The position numbers were made by a program, and so were the translations under genes. From an uncultured Erysipelotrichaceae bacterium (GTDB lineage: Bacteria > Bacillota_I > Bacilli_A > RFN20 > CAG-826): a stretch of 32,120 bases of DNA. Where the stretch lies: contig CACYSA010000025.1 of the NCBI GenBank assembly GCA_902777015.1, forward strand, positions 1 through 32,120, given 5' to 3'. The notes under the pieces are model-generated. The model ran no database searches, had not been told where the DNA came from, and worked only from the letters and a program-made list of their open reading frames with translations. How positions within the stretch are numbered: the stretch's first letter is position 1; every line of letters starts with the position of its first letter. Shown here piece by piece: positions 7,410 through 15,210 of the stretch.

Positions 7410-10400
7410 TCACTTATTTCGCTCCAACTGGAAGAATCTAAATTTATAAAACTCTCGCTGTTCAAAAGACATAAAAGCCATGTTTTCGCTTAAACCATTA
7501 AGCATTTTCTCTTTGAATGAGTCATCCATAATATTTCTAATATCGCTATTGCAATTTGGATACAATATTTTGAAATCTGATGTTCTTATGATATTTCTGT
7601 GTGAATAACCAAAAACTTGTTCCCCAGAATCATTAGTAAGAGAAACACTATCAAGGGATACACAGATAAATATATTAGCTTTGTATGCGTTGCTCATAAG
7701 AAATGGAACTAAAGTTTCTCTTCCAAACACAGTAATACCGCTCGAAGATTGATTGCTTTGTTTTTTCTTAGAGAGAGCTATTATCTCTTTCATTGAAAGT
7801 TTAGAATAATCAATCTTTGCAGATGAATCATCAGTTAAATTAGATTCATCAAACGAATCTTCTTTTCTATTATTTAAAAAATCAACTATATTTTGCAAAC
7901 TGTTAACGATAAAAAATATTGGCTTGTTCTCTGCTCTTAAATTTATTTCTCTTTCTTTATACAACTTATAAATTATATGCAAATACTCGATATAATTCTT
8001 TTCATCTCCTACAAAGAAATAATCATTGGCTTGTTCTTTTGCGAATTTATTTAATTCTTGGTCTGCCGATGCGTCAATTAGGTATGTTGTGATGCCTTTT
8101 ACAGCAGCTGTTAGCGTTACTAATTCCAAAATTGAATCAGCGGCTTTTTGGTTGGTTCCTGCCAAAAACATTGGGCGTTTCTTTTCATAAGAAATCGACA
8201 ATGTTCTATGATCGTTATAGTTTTCGCCTAAAGGTATTTCTTTGTCTTTTAATTCAGAAATTAAAGATATGTAATTTCTTTTGTTAATAACTTTTTGTGA
8301 TTTGTCGCCAATTGTAACAAGGTCGATTTTATAATCACTCCATTTGTTTCTAATTCTTGCAGAATATTTAGAAGTGTTTCCACCATCAAATGCTATTTTT
8401 ATTTTTGAACAATCGTGACCATTATTGTTAGAGGCAAAAGCCATATAAGACCCTTTTGGTATTTCTGATGATATTAAAGATACATATTTTCTATCTAATA
8501 ATTGTTCAGCATCATCTTTAGCAATCTCAAAACAATAAATGCCTTCTACAAATTTTATAGTATTCCACATTTTGTGTGACAACGTTTGTGTTGCCAAGAT
8601 CAAATGAATTCCCTGAGATCTGCACTTTCTTACAATATCTTGGCATTTTTTAGCTAGAGATTCTTCTTCAAATAGATATTGGCATTCATCAATAACAATA
8701 ATTAAACGAGGCATATTCTTTCTATTATATTTGCCGGACGAAACTAGTTTATTATATTCAACAATATTTCTAATCGCTTCATTTGTTTCGTCTCTTAAAG
8801 ACATAAACTCTTTGTTTCTTCTCTCACTTTCTGCCAGTATATTTGATAAAATAATTTCTGCCTCTTCTGGTTTATTGTTTTGAGACACTACTTTTACGTG
8901 CGGTATTTTACATTCCTCCATCGTATAAACAGATGAGGAAATGCCGTCTTTAAAATCTAATAATTGAAACGTAAGTTCATCTGGTGAATATTTCATAGAA
9001 CCATTCATTATAAGTGAATCAATAAGTGTAGATTTACCTGTTCCAGGTATACCAACAATTAAATTCGCATTTGGTGATTTTCCAACAATATCAAATTCGA
9101 TATTCCATACATCCGGGGCCGATAAAGCAACCGGAATAATGATTGACTCGAAATTTGATTTGTCTGATTCGTATTTTCCAAACCCTACTTTTTCATAGGA
9201 CAAATATGGCGCTTTATTTTCGCTAGAATAATTACAATAAGTATTGATAAACTCGTATATCTTTTGTTGACTAATATCATTACAGGATATTAAATTGCAA
9301 GAATTACCATTACTATCTTTAATTAATAAATTGTTAATATTAAAAACATTCCCACATTCTAAAATTTGATTAAGTTTATTCATAAAAGATGATGGTTTAT
9401 TCTTATACAGTTCTTCATTAAAATCATCAACAATTATAAAGCGTATACCGCATTTAGATAATTCGCTTACACATCCATGGAATTGATTTATGTTTTCTAT
9501 TGTCATTTCTTTAAAAGCATCATGAACTATTACCAATTGAAAATCTTCAGTTTTTATATCTTTATCGTATAATTCGTATAAATCAGTACATCCATTTTCA
9601 AGTAATTTTGAATTTATCATTTCCCCTTTTTGGGAAATTGACAAAAGCAACTTAGAAAACTGTTCTTTTGTTTTGCATGATTCTTCCAAGATAGATATTT
9701 TTCCTCTAGCAGCAGCTGTAAACAAAGCACTTAAACGTCCAAATGATGTCAGTGAAGAACTATATATTCCTAATTTCAAATGTCCACTAGGAAAACTCTC
9801 AATATATCTCATCGCTAGACCTGTGATAATCTTTTCAATTTGTTGATTATTGTCATAAAGATGATTTGAATCAATTTTAACAATGATATTACCATTATTT
9901 TTTGTATCTAAATCAATCGGTAATAAAATAGGATTCTCATTGCAAATATCTTTTAATTCGTTGTTACTTTGGACAATGTAATTTCCGATTGTAACATAGC
10001 TGGGCAAATCTTCGCTTTTATTTGGCATTGACGCGTTATTAAAATCTACTGCATTATGTTCGACGTTTTCTAGATAATCTTTTTTTAAAGGGATTCTAAT
10101 TTTGTCAATTTTCTCTTTGGTTTCGTATTGAATTTTTTCAACATCGCTTTTGTATTGTTTGTTTCTGTTTTCTTTTTCAGCTTCTAATTGTGGTATTAAT
10201 TTTTCATTTATTTCTTTCACTCTTCTTAGTAAAGAAAGCAATTCTGACTTCAAATCTTGAATTGTTTTATTTGATATAGTATCTTTTGAAATCAATGTGT
10301 CAGCTAAGTCAAAAGTGCTTATAATTTCTCCATAAGCTTCATAAGCCTTTCTTTGACACTCAATAATAATTTTTGATTTTAAATTCTTCTTAACTTCAGC

Positions 10401-10571
10401 TACCTTAGTCAGACAACTGTTTTTTTCTTCGTTTAATTTGCCTATTTTATAGTTAATATCATCAATTTCTCTAGTGAAAATGTTTTTAAGCGAGTTAAGC
10501 TTTAAAATACATTGATCATTAATTGAACAAGTTTCTTTTCCATAGTTTTTAATTCTATACAATAAACTCAT
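7410..10571 (-). CDS. FtsK/SpoIIIE-type (EssC-like) ATPase with coiled-coil N-terminus
   Basis: 1053 residues. Residues 1-170 are coiled coil. About 215-430 is an ATPase-like domain without a P-loop (FQLVIVHDAF as a Walker-B-like strand, CGIRFIIVDDF after it). About 480-745 is an intact domain: Walker A GIPGTGKST (507-515), LDFKDG, Walker B LIIVIDE (623-629) and ILATQT. About 790-1035 is a third, degenerate domain (AGTNQKAAD in place of the P-loop, PIFFIVNSL as strand). Three tandem ATPase folds are the EssC/EccC arrangement of type VII systems. In EssC, however, the domains follow FHA domains and two membrane helices, neither seen here, and there it is usually the first domain that keeps activity. 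ATG overlaps the stop of the upstream frame (TAATG), AAAGGA lies upstream. Export of the WXG100 proteins is inferred. Confidence 0.8.
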   Translation of the reverse strand: MSLLYRIKNYGKETCSINDQCILKLNSLKNIFTREIDDINYKIGKLNEEKNSCLTKVAEVKKNLKSKIIIECQRKAYEAYGEIISTFDLADTLISKDTISNKTIQDLKSELLSLLRRVKEINEKLIPQLEAEKENRNKQYKSDVEKIQYETKEKIDKIRIPLKKDYLENVEHNAVDFNNASMPNKSEDLPSYVTIGNYIVQSNNELKDICNENPILLPIDLDTKNNGNIIVKIDSNHLYDNNQQIEKIITGLAMRYIESFPSGHLKLGIYSSSLTSFGRLSALFTAAARGKISILEESCKTKEQFSKLLLSISQKGEMINSKLLENGCTDLYELYDKDIKTEDFQLVIVHDAFKEMTIENINQFHGCVSELSKCGIRFIIVDDFNEELYKNKPSSFMNKLNQILECGNVFNINNLLIKDSNGNSCNLISCNDISQQKIYEFINTYCNYSSENKAPYLSYEKVGFGKYESDKSNFESIIIPVALSAPDVWNIEFDIVGKSPNANLIVGIPGTGKSTLIDSLIMNGSMKYSPDELTFQLLDFKDGISSSVYTMEECKIPHVKVVSQNNKPEEAEIILSNILAESERRNKEFMSLRDETNEAIRNIVEYNKLVSSGKYNRKNMPRLIIVIDECQYLFEEESLAKKCQDIVRKCRSQGIHLILATQTLSHKMWNTIKFVEGIYCFEIAKDDAEQLLDRKYVSLISSEIPKGSYMAFASNNNGHDCSKIKIAFDGGNTSKYSARIRNKWSDYKIDLVTIGDKSQKVINKRNYISLISELKDKEIPLGENYNDHRTLSISYEKKRPMFLAGTNQKAADSILELVTLTAAVKGITTYLIDASADQELNKFAKEQANDYFFVGDEKNYIEYLHIIYKLYKEREINLRAENKPIFFIVNSLQNIVDFLNNRKEDSFDESNLTDDSSAKIDYSKLSMKEIIALSKKKQSNQSSSGITVFGRETLVPFLMSNAYKANIFICVSLDSVSLTNDSGEQVFGYSHRNIIRTSDFKILYPNCNSDIRNIMDDSFKEKMLNGLSENMAFMSFEQREFYKFRFFQLERNK

Positions 10572-10968
10572 TAGTTCTGTTTTCCTTTATTATCGTTATG
10601 TTTTAGGTTTAATTCATTATACAAAAAAAGAAGTACTATAACAACATTCCTGTTGTTTGTAACAAAAAGAGTATTCAAGACCAATGGATTGGTTATTCTA
10701 TCCCACCAGTCTTTCTTTCCATCATGTTGTTTTATTCTCTTTATTAAATCGGTTGTTTGACCAATATAAATTTTTTCATCAGACAATAAGATATAAACAC
10801 CGTTTTTTCTAAATTGTCTTTTTCTGCTAGCAAAGCTTCAAGATTATTTCTAAAGCACGAAAACAATTGCCCAGAAAATTGCCAACCATTACTTTCAGTA
10901 ATTTTAACAAGTCCTTCAAAATTATCATTTGGAAGATATAGTGTTATTTTTCTTTTCATCTTTTCCAT
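10571..10968 (-). pseudogene. GIY-YIG nuclease family gene, frameshifted and truncated
   Basis: Two overlapping frames make up one family protein. Frame 1 from 10968 gives MKRKITLYLPNDNFEGLVKI and on to LLAEKDNLEK. A -1 shift at a run of six A continues as NGVYILLSDEKIYIGQT, the GIY-YIG core, then LIKRIKQHDGKKDWWDR. GIY-YIG nucleases of this type normally run N-terminal strand domain, GVY(F/I)L, YIG(E/Q), RL.QH, KDFW. After WWDR the sequence departs from the family and ends at 10571, overlapping the ATPase ATG. Either a decayed gene or, less likely, a product of slippage on the A run. Start at 10968 or at 10959 (GGA 5 bases upstream). Confidence 0.65.
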
Positions 10969-10974
10969 TTTAGA

Positions 10975-11016
10975 AGCAGCCTTTTTAGAAAAACAGTATA
11001 AGTTTCTATGGCTGCT
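10975..11016. repeat. Nested inverted repeat before the ATPase operon
   Basis: Arms agcagcc (10975-10981) and ggctgct (11010-11016) enclose a second matched pair tagaaa / tttcta, giving a 7+6 bp hairpin with a short loop. It lies 6 bases before the GIY-YIG remnant's ATG and after the XRE gene's terminator. A weak minus-strand -10 (tatact, 10995-11000) lies inside it. Could be a leader hairpin or operator. Confidence 0.4.
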
Positions 11017-11025
11017 CTTTTTCTT

Positions 11026-11052
11026 TAAAAAAGAACCGCTTTTAGCGATTCT
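11026..11052 (-). terminator. Rho-independent terminator of the XRE-regulator gene
   Basis: Minus-strand stem agaatcgct / agcggttct (one T-G pair) with a loop, followed by six T. The ancestral stop codon of the regulator's lost tail (TAA, 11042-11044) lies within it. The two 140-bp repeats at 15230 and 19272 carry the equivalent hairpin. Confidence 0.75.
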
Positions 11053-11099
11053 TCTTTTTATCTAACTTGGCACGGATCTTTTCTAGATAAGGCTTTAAG
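11042..11099 (-). other. Displaced C-terminal tail of the XRE regulator
   Basis: Directly after the TGA of the regulator, another minus-strand frame reads ITVDLKPYLEKIRAKLDKK and then KNR-stop. Removing one A from the A5 run just upstream joins LFK to this frame, and LFKITVDLKPYLEKIRAKL then aligns without gaps to LFGITLDLKPFFERRRARL encoded by the repeats at 15230 and 19272. The 21-residue tail is therefore the family's true C-terminus, lost here by a one-base insertion. Confidence 0.7.
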
Positions 11100-12161
11100 T
11101 CAACTGTTATTTTTAAAGAGTTGATCGTTGAATTTGATTCCCCAACGCTCTTCAAATTCTTTGATTGTAATAGCTTTATCACCTAATTCTTTTTTTCTTT
11201 CTTCATTCTCTACGAGAATGCAATCAGCTTTCAACTCGCTATTTGTTAATTGAATAACGTAGTTTTTTTGTCTCAATGTGCATAAGAGTGAATTAAACTT
11301 GTCATAATTCTCTAATAAGCAATCATCTAATAATACCATCCGAGGTTTGTTTGTTACATTAGCAATGTCGATATATTTATCAACTTCTATTTCTAACAAT
11401 TCTTGAATGATTTCTTTTTCTAAAGATTTGAGATTCTTATCTGATGCTTCTTTTATAATATCGACATCAGCTTTAAACGGGTCACGCAGCCTTCCTAAAA
11501 TCTCGTTTTTTTGAGCGGTTAATCTATCAATTTCATGTGTTAAATTGTTAATTATTCTAATTGCGTTATCATCTTTTCCGCGTTTAATGATTTCTTCTAA
11601 TTCGGCAATTGATTCATCAAGTGCTCTGGTTTCTTTGCTTTCTTCCACTCCAGCTTCTTTAAGTAGCGCTAATCTTTTCTTTAGGTCTTTTAATTCCTTT
11701 TTGAATCCAGAAACATCTGCAGTCTTTGCTTCATAGAGTTTTATTTCAGATTGCTTTGATGAAATCTCATTCAAAATTTGATTCAATTCCCTAAGTTTGA
11801 GGAAATAAGAAATCTTAACATCTGGATTAAGAGAGAATGTATATCCACAATGTACACATGTGATTTTGCTTTCGCGGAAATAGTCAGATAGAAAATGTGG
11901 TCTAAGAAATCTGTTTCCACCACAGAAAGGACATTTCATTGATTTAAATGGTTCGTCTTTCTTGCCTAGCAATAAATAATCCAGGCTTACATTAAATAAA
12001 TTAGCCAATTGAGAAAGAGCGTCAACATCTGGTTCTCTAATTCCGCTTTCCCAGTTGCTAATTGTTTGTGAAGTAAATCCTAGTTTGTCTGCTAATTCTA
12101 ATTGAGTTAAGCCTTTATTAATTCTTAATTCTTTAATTCGATCTCCGATTTTTCTAGCCAT
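11100..12161 (-). CDS. XRE-family regulator with zinc ribbon, coiled coil and BRCT-like end (frameshifted tail)
   Basis: 353 residues. Residues 5-65 are an XRE/Cro helix-turn-helix (GLTQLELADKLGFTSQTISN). Residues 75-108 are a zinc ribbon with CPFC (77/80) and CVHC (102/105). About 125-245 is coiled coil. About 275-345 (RMVLLDDCLL ... KADCILVENEERKKELGDKA, ITIKEFEERWG) has the strand-helix order of a BRCT-like domain, a weak call. The stop at 11100 arises from one extra A; the family tail follows out of frame at 11042-11099. A strong AAAGGAGGG precedes the ATG, with a promoter at 12249-12278 and a terminator at 11026-11052, so the gene is a separate transcription unit. It probably binds DNA as a dimer through the coiled coil. 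Targets unknown; the adjacent ATPase operon is a candidate. Confidence 0.8.
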   Translation of the reverse strand: MARKIGDRIKELRINKGLTQLELADKLGFTSQTISNWESGIREPDVDALSQLANLFNVSLDYLLLGKKDEPFKSMKCPFCGGNRFLRPHFLSDYFRESKITCVHCGYTFSLNPDVKISYFLKLRELNQILNEISSKQSEIKLYEAKTADVSGFKKELKDLKKRLALLKEAGVEESKETRALDESIAELEEIIKRGKDDNAIRIINNLTHEIDRLTAQKNEILGRLRDPFKADVDIIKEASDKNLKSLEKEIIQELLEIEVDKYIDIANVTNKPRMVLLDDCLLENYDKFNSLLCTLRQKNYVIQLTNSELKADCILVENEERKKELGDKAITIKEFEERWGIKFNDQLFKNNS

Positions 12162-12248
12162 TTCTTTGCCCTCCTTTAAGAGACAACTACATTTTATATT
12201 TGATGTAGCAAAAAAGCCTAAACACTATTCGTTGCATTGTCTATTTTT

Positions 12249-12278
12249 ACTATAACAGTGTGTTTTAGTTTAACTCAA
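12249..12278 (-). promoter_or_regulatory. Sigma-A type promoter of the XRE-regulator gene
   Basis: Minus-strand -35 ttgagt (12278-12273) and -10 tatagt (12254-12249), spacer 18. Transcription should start near 12242, giving a leader of about 80 bases to the ATG at 12161. Confidence 0.5.
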
Positions 12279-12403
12279 CAAAACGTTTAATTAATGATTT
12301 TTATTACTAGTAATAATTTTTTTGGAAAAACAATAACAGTAAGCATAATTAAACTATTAGAACAGTATTTTTTGAAAATAATTATTTTTCTAGTGATTAA
12401 AAA

Positions 12404-12425
12404 GAAAAAAATCGCGTTTTGCGAT
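12404..12425 (-). terminator. Rho-independent terminator of the HD-domain gene
   Basis: Stem atcgc / gcgat with loop aaaac, followed on the minus strand by a T-rich tract. It lies about 70 bases after the HD gene's stop. Confidence 0.65.
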
Positions 12426-12493
12426 CTTCTCTTATTTTTATTTCCTATGAATCCTGCACAGTTCAAACTCGAAATCTGACATGTCTAAGGTAT

Positions 12494-13159
12494 TCATATA
12501 TTAGCCTCTCTAAACGCTTTGCTTCTTTCTTTTTTGTATTCTCGAACATTTTCCAAGAAGTGATACACATCATTAATTATATAAATGAAAAATAAGTATT
12601 CTCTTGCTCTATTGACGTTTGCAGCATCCAGTTTTACTAAATCAATAACTCGTAGATTGTCTTGAAGGTCCATCATCTTAACAATCGCAGAAACAGGATT
12701 ATCAAGACATATTTTGATGTAATCACCATATGTAACAGCCTTATTATGTGTAATACGTTTAAGTGCGTCTCCGATATACATATCAAAGAATTTTTCAAAT
12801 CCGCACTCAACATAAATACTTCTTACATCATCAAAAGTTAACTCTGTGTCCTCCACTACATCATGTAGCAAGCACAATTCTTGAACTCCTTTGTATGGAA
12901 CTCTATGTTTGCACATTAAATCTTCATCCATGCAAAAGAAATTATCAGGATCAATTCCAACTAGATTACGATAGTTATCCAATACTCTTGCTGGATGATT
13001 TGCATAATCTTCGCTATTTTCTCTTTTTTGGTTCCTATGAGCATATTCCATTATTTCCATCGCTAAATAAACCGATGAACGGTCAGATTCAGTGATTGAC
13101 TTTTCTTTTACACCTTTCTCCAATAAATATTCATGGATTCTTTTTAATGTTTTGTTCAT
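12494..13159 (-). CDS. HD-domain phosphohydrolase, SpoT/small alarmone hydrolase-like
   Basis: 221 residues. The HD signature is complete: YAHRNQKR with His41, NHPARVL with His55, LLHDVVEDT with His99-Asp100 and E103-D104, and KMMDLQDNLR with Asp164 and Asp167-Asn168. This spacing is that of the (p)ppGpp hydrolase domain of RelA/SpoT and of stand-alone alarmone hydrolases (SAH/MESH1). No synthetase, TGS or ACT domain is present. Such enzymes use Mn2+ to remove the 3'-pyrophosphate of (p)ppGpp or related nucleotides. GGAGGA lies 7 bases before the ATG. It has its own -10 (13186-13191) and terminator, so it is monocistronic. Substrate not provable from sequence; general HD phosphohydrolase is the safe alternative. 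Confidence 0.75.
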   Translation of the reverse strand: MNKTLKRIHEYLLEKGVKEKSITESDRSSVYLAMEIMEYAHRNQKRENSEDYANHPARVLDNYRNLVGIDPDNFFCMDEDLMCKHRVPYKGVQELCLLHDVVEDTELTFDDVRSIYVECGFEKFFDMYIGDALKRITHNKAVTYGDYIKICLDNPVSAIVKMMDLQDNLRVIDLVKLDAANVNRAREYLFFIYIINDVYHFLENVREYKKERSKAFREANI

Positions 13160-13185
13160 AAATCTTTCCTCCTCAATGCATTTGA

Positions 13186-13191
13186 ATTATA
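13186..13191 (-). promoter_or_regulatory. -10 box of the HD-domain gene
   Basis: Consensus tataat on the minus strand, about 27 bases before the ATG. The nearest -35-like hexamer (ttgacc) is 20 bases upstream and overlaps the previous gene's terminator, so the -35 contact may be weak or activator-aided. Confidence 0.45.
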
Positions 13192-13205
13192 GGAAAAAAG
13201 GTATC

Positions 13206-13243
13206 AAAAAAGGTCAAACCTCATTTGACAATTAATTTGACCT
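13206..13243 (-). terminator. Rho-independent terminator of the sigma-like gene
   Basis: Perfect 8-bp stem aggtcaaa / tttgacct (13236-13243 with 13211-13218), loop 17, followed by T-rich sequence on the minus strand. It starts 12 bases after the stop at 13255. Confidence 0.7.
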
Positions 13244-13254
13244 CTTGTTGTTGT

Positions 13255-13989
13255 CTATCTTTCTAAAGCCAGTTTCCCGTAAGATCTTTTGATTTCACCA
13301 TCGTCTTGCATTTCATATAAAACATTCATAATCATTTCCCAAGAAACCTTACCAGAAAAGCCATAGTCGTTTTCTTCATTATAATCTTTCATTAAATAAT
13401 CAGCGATTTCTCTTAATGAATTTGTACCATAATGCGTCCTTAGAAACTTTCTTGCTGCCTTTTTTATTTCTTCGTCATCGCAGAAACGCTTTTTAATTTG
13501 TCTAGGCTTACTCTTTTTAACTCTTTTTATATCCACTTCCTTCATCACCCTTTCGAATTGAAGGCTTTTCTTGAATAAGTCATCACTGATGATAAGTAGC
13601 AAAACATGCTTTGAAGAAATGAGATAGTAAATAAACTTCATTATTTCAGTTTCGCCAATGCTACATAAAAGCGTAAATATACCATTTAGATAGCTATTCC
13701 CTTGAACTATTAAAGGGCTTCTAAGTTTTGATAAAGCTGATGTAACAATCTGATTTATTCTTTGACGTGATAAATTGTATTTATCGCCTAGTTCTTTAAA
13801 AGTTTTGCCTTGGGCTCTATCTTTTAGCAATTCATAACACCTTAAATCTCTCTTTTCTTCAAAATATTTATCCAAAAAACAATTTATTTTTGTTAAATAA
13901 AATTGAAATGACTCCATATCAACGGACATGTATCCTGAATCAATTTGTTTAGACCTATTAAATAGCGTTATAAATTCTTCGTAAATCAT
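13255..13989 (-). CDS. Sigma-region-4-like HTH protein of unknown function
   Basis: 244 residues. Residues about 50-95 (CYELLKDRAQGKTFKELGDK then YNLSRQRINQIVTSALSKLR) form a helix-turn-helix like region 4 of sigma-70 factors or their autonomous relatives: TFKELGDKYNLSRQRINQI is the recognition unit. The rest is a helical region (95-140), a basic segment (KRVKKSKPRQIKKRF) and a C-terminal part resembling a second winged-helix (SLREIADYLMKDY ... VSWEMIMNVLYEMQDDGEIKR). No region 2, so it is not a complete sigma factor. Its ATG shares one base with the stop of the preceding HTH gene (TGATG), so the pair is translated together. Probably a regulator; target unknown. Confidence 0.65.
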   Translation of the reverse strand: MIYEEFITLFNRSKQIDSGYMSVDMESFQFYLTKINCFLDKYFEEKRDLRCYELLKDRAQGKTFKELGDKYNLSRQRINQIVTSALSKLRSPLIVQGNSYLNGIFTLLCSIGETEIMKFIYYLISSKHVLLLIISDDLFKKSLQFERVMKEVDIKRVKKSKPRQIKKRFCDDEEIKKAARKFLRTHYGTNSLREIADYLMKDYNEENDYGFSGKVSWEMIMNVLYEMQDDGEIKRSYGKLALER

Positions 13990-14381
13990 CAGACTATTAG
14001 CGAATCTCCGTAACCGTTTTCTTCTAAAAGTTTGTTAACATCATAGATATCATATATTTTGTTTTCTATAGCATATCTAATAATTAATGCATACTCATTA
14101 GATGAAGATAATGTATAGCCGGCTTTTTTTAAAAGATATTTGCATTCGTGATTTGTAACTTTTATCGCAAAAGCTATTTTCAAACAAACATTAAGTGATG
14201 GGTTTGATTTTTTAGAAATAATTGATGACCAAAGCTGTCTTGAAACATTAGCTTTAATGTATAAATCTGATGCATTATCAAACCCATATTTGTCCATCAA
14301 TGAATACAAGTATTCGACAAATGTTAATGCCTTTTCTTTGTTTTGTTTGTGCCTTGCAATATAATCTTTTAAATTATCCAT
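13989..14381 (-). CDS. Small HTH protein, translated with the sigma-like gene
   Basis: 130 residues. The central segment ASDLYIKANVSRQLWSSIIS, then SNPSLNVCLKIAFAIKVTN, has XRE-like helix-turn-helix spacing (Leu-Tyr-x-x-A-N-V-S-R-Q-x-W, N-P-S-L). It is followed by HECKYLLKKAGYTLSSS and a helical end, the pattern of small Firmicute regulators that lack the canonical XRE start. It overlaps the next gene by one base. The ATG has no strong ribosome site. The promoter region carries a 16-base motif shared with the gene at 15191. Function inferred as DNA binding. Confidence 0.6.
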   Translation of the reverse strand: MDNLKDYIARHKQNKEKALTFVEYLYSLMDKYGFDNASDLYIKANVSRQLWSSIISKKSNPSLNVCLKIAFAIKVTNHECKYLLKKAGYTLSSSNEYALIIRYAIENKIYDIYDVNKLLEENGYGDSLIV

Positions 14382-14428
14382 ACTTTCTAATCGTTTTTCT
14401 TATTATTTGCTTTTCATAAAATACTACT

Positions 14429-14444
14429 TATTATCAAACAAAAA
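14429..14444. promoter_or_regulatory. Shared upstream motif, copy 1
   Basis: tattatcaaacaaaaa lies 48 bases upstream of the ATG at 14381. It differs by one base from tatcatcaaacaaaaa at 15211-15226, 20 bases upstream of the ATG at 15191. Read on the minus strand both contain ttgttt as a possible -35 element. Shared promoter or operator control of the two units is inferred. Confidence 0.4.
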
Positions 14445-14454
14445 GTCATACTGT

Positions 14455-14802
14455 CTAATATATTCTTCCTTTTTTTGCGGTTTTGAAAAAAAGTTCTAAT
14501 TGTTCTTTAGTAAATGCATCATAAGCATCAATGTGCCAAATAAAGTCTCTATTTGAGTAATGTGACAAATACTTATGGCCATTTTTTACTACACATTCAT
14601 AATATTCAGAAAATCTCATTGTTCTATAAGAAAAATCTTCTGGAACGTCTTCGTCTTCAAAAAAGTAAAAAGTAACGACCTTTCGTTTTATCTTTTCTGT
14701 ATATAAATTACCATCTTTGCCAAGCAACACTTTAACTGGCAAGTTATGATAATCGGCATAGATATTGTACTGATTTGGTTTTAATTTGTGTGCTATGTTC
14801 AT
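14455..14802 (-). CDS. Hypothetical protein
   Basis: 115 residues from the ATG at 14802. This start overlaps the upstream stop (ATGA) and has AGAGG 9-10 bases upstream; a longer frame to 14853 would overlap the previous gene by 55 bases. Beta-rich and aromatic-rich (VVTFYFFEDEDVPEDFSYRT, FSEYYECVVKNG), basic near the end. No signal peptide or membrane segment. Not recognised. Paired with the next upstream gene, which is of similar size and also Tyr-rich. Confidence 0.6.
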   Translation of the reverse strand: MNIAHKLKPNQYNIYADYHNLPVKVLLGKDGNLYTEKIKRKVVTFYFFEDEDVPEDFSYRTMRFSEYYECVVKNGHKYLSHYSNRDFIWHIDAYDAFTKEQLELFFKTAKKGRIY

Positions 14803-15191
14803 TGTGTTTTGCCTCTCTTTTTTAATAGCTCGGACTTGATTTTTTTCACGCAAATAACATTTGAGCCGTCCTTAATCTTTATATTTAGGGAATAATAATC
14901 TATCCAACAGTATCTATATCTATCTATTGTATATTTACAAACAAGAGGAAAATAACCATTGAGGTTTTCGTCGGCCATTTTGGTGCTTCTCTCGATCGCT
15001 TCTTTTCTACTTTTATACAATAAAGGGTATCTATGATCATAATAGTAATCGCCTTTACCATTAACTTTAAAGAAGTGAATTGAATAAAAAGTAGCAATCT
15101 TTTCCTTCTTTTGCTCTTTTGGATTCAAAACTGGCAATATTGCTTCGTTCAAAAGATTTGGTTCATAAGCTTCCTTACTATAGTAAATCAT
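14799..15191 (-). CDS. Hypothetical Tyr-rich protein
   Basis: 130 residues with many Tyr and Lys (KGDYYYDHRYPLLYKSRKEA, YTIDRYRYCWIDYYSLNIKI). No signal peptide, membrane segment or known motif. The segment YPLLYKSRKEAIERSTKMAD looks like a helix following two strands. The 3' end overlaps the next gene by 4 bases (ATGA), so the two are co-translated. The gene begins 38 bases after the terminator hairpin of the upstream repeat and has the shared motif (15211-15226) in its promoter region. Function unknown. Confidence 0.6.
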   Translation of the reverse strand: MIYYSKEAYEPNLLNEAILPVLNPKEQKKEKIATFYSIHFFKVNGKGDYYYDHRYPLLYKSRKEAIERSTKMADENLNGYFPLVCKYTIDRYRYCWIDYYSLNIKIKDGSNVICVKKIKSELLKKRGKTQ

Positions 15192-15210
15192 ATTCTTATT
15201 GTTTACATTC

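Larger units (their letters stand above)
12162..12493. other. Intergenic region between XRE and HD genes
   Basis: Very A+T-rich. It holds the XRE promoter (12249-12278) and the HD gene's terminator (12404-12425). A 61-codon plus-strand frame across 12294-12479 has no ribosome site and no family features and is not called. Nothing else was recognised. Confidence 0.6.

Noticed and set aside
12294..12479. 61-codon plus-strand frame in the intergenic region
   Set aside because: No ribosome site, A+T-driven composition, and it crosses the HD gene's terminator.
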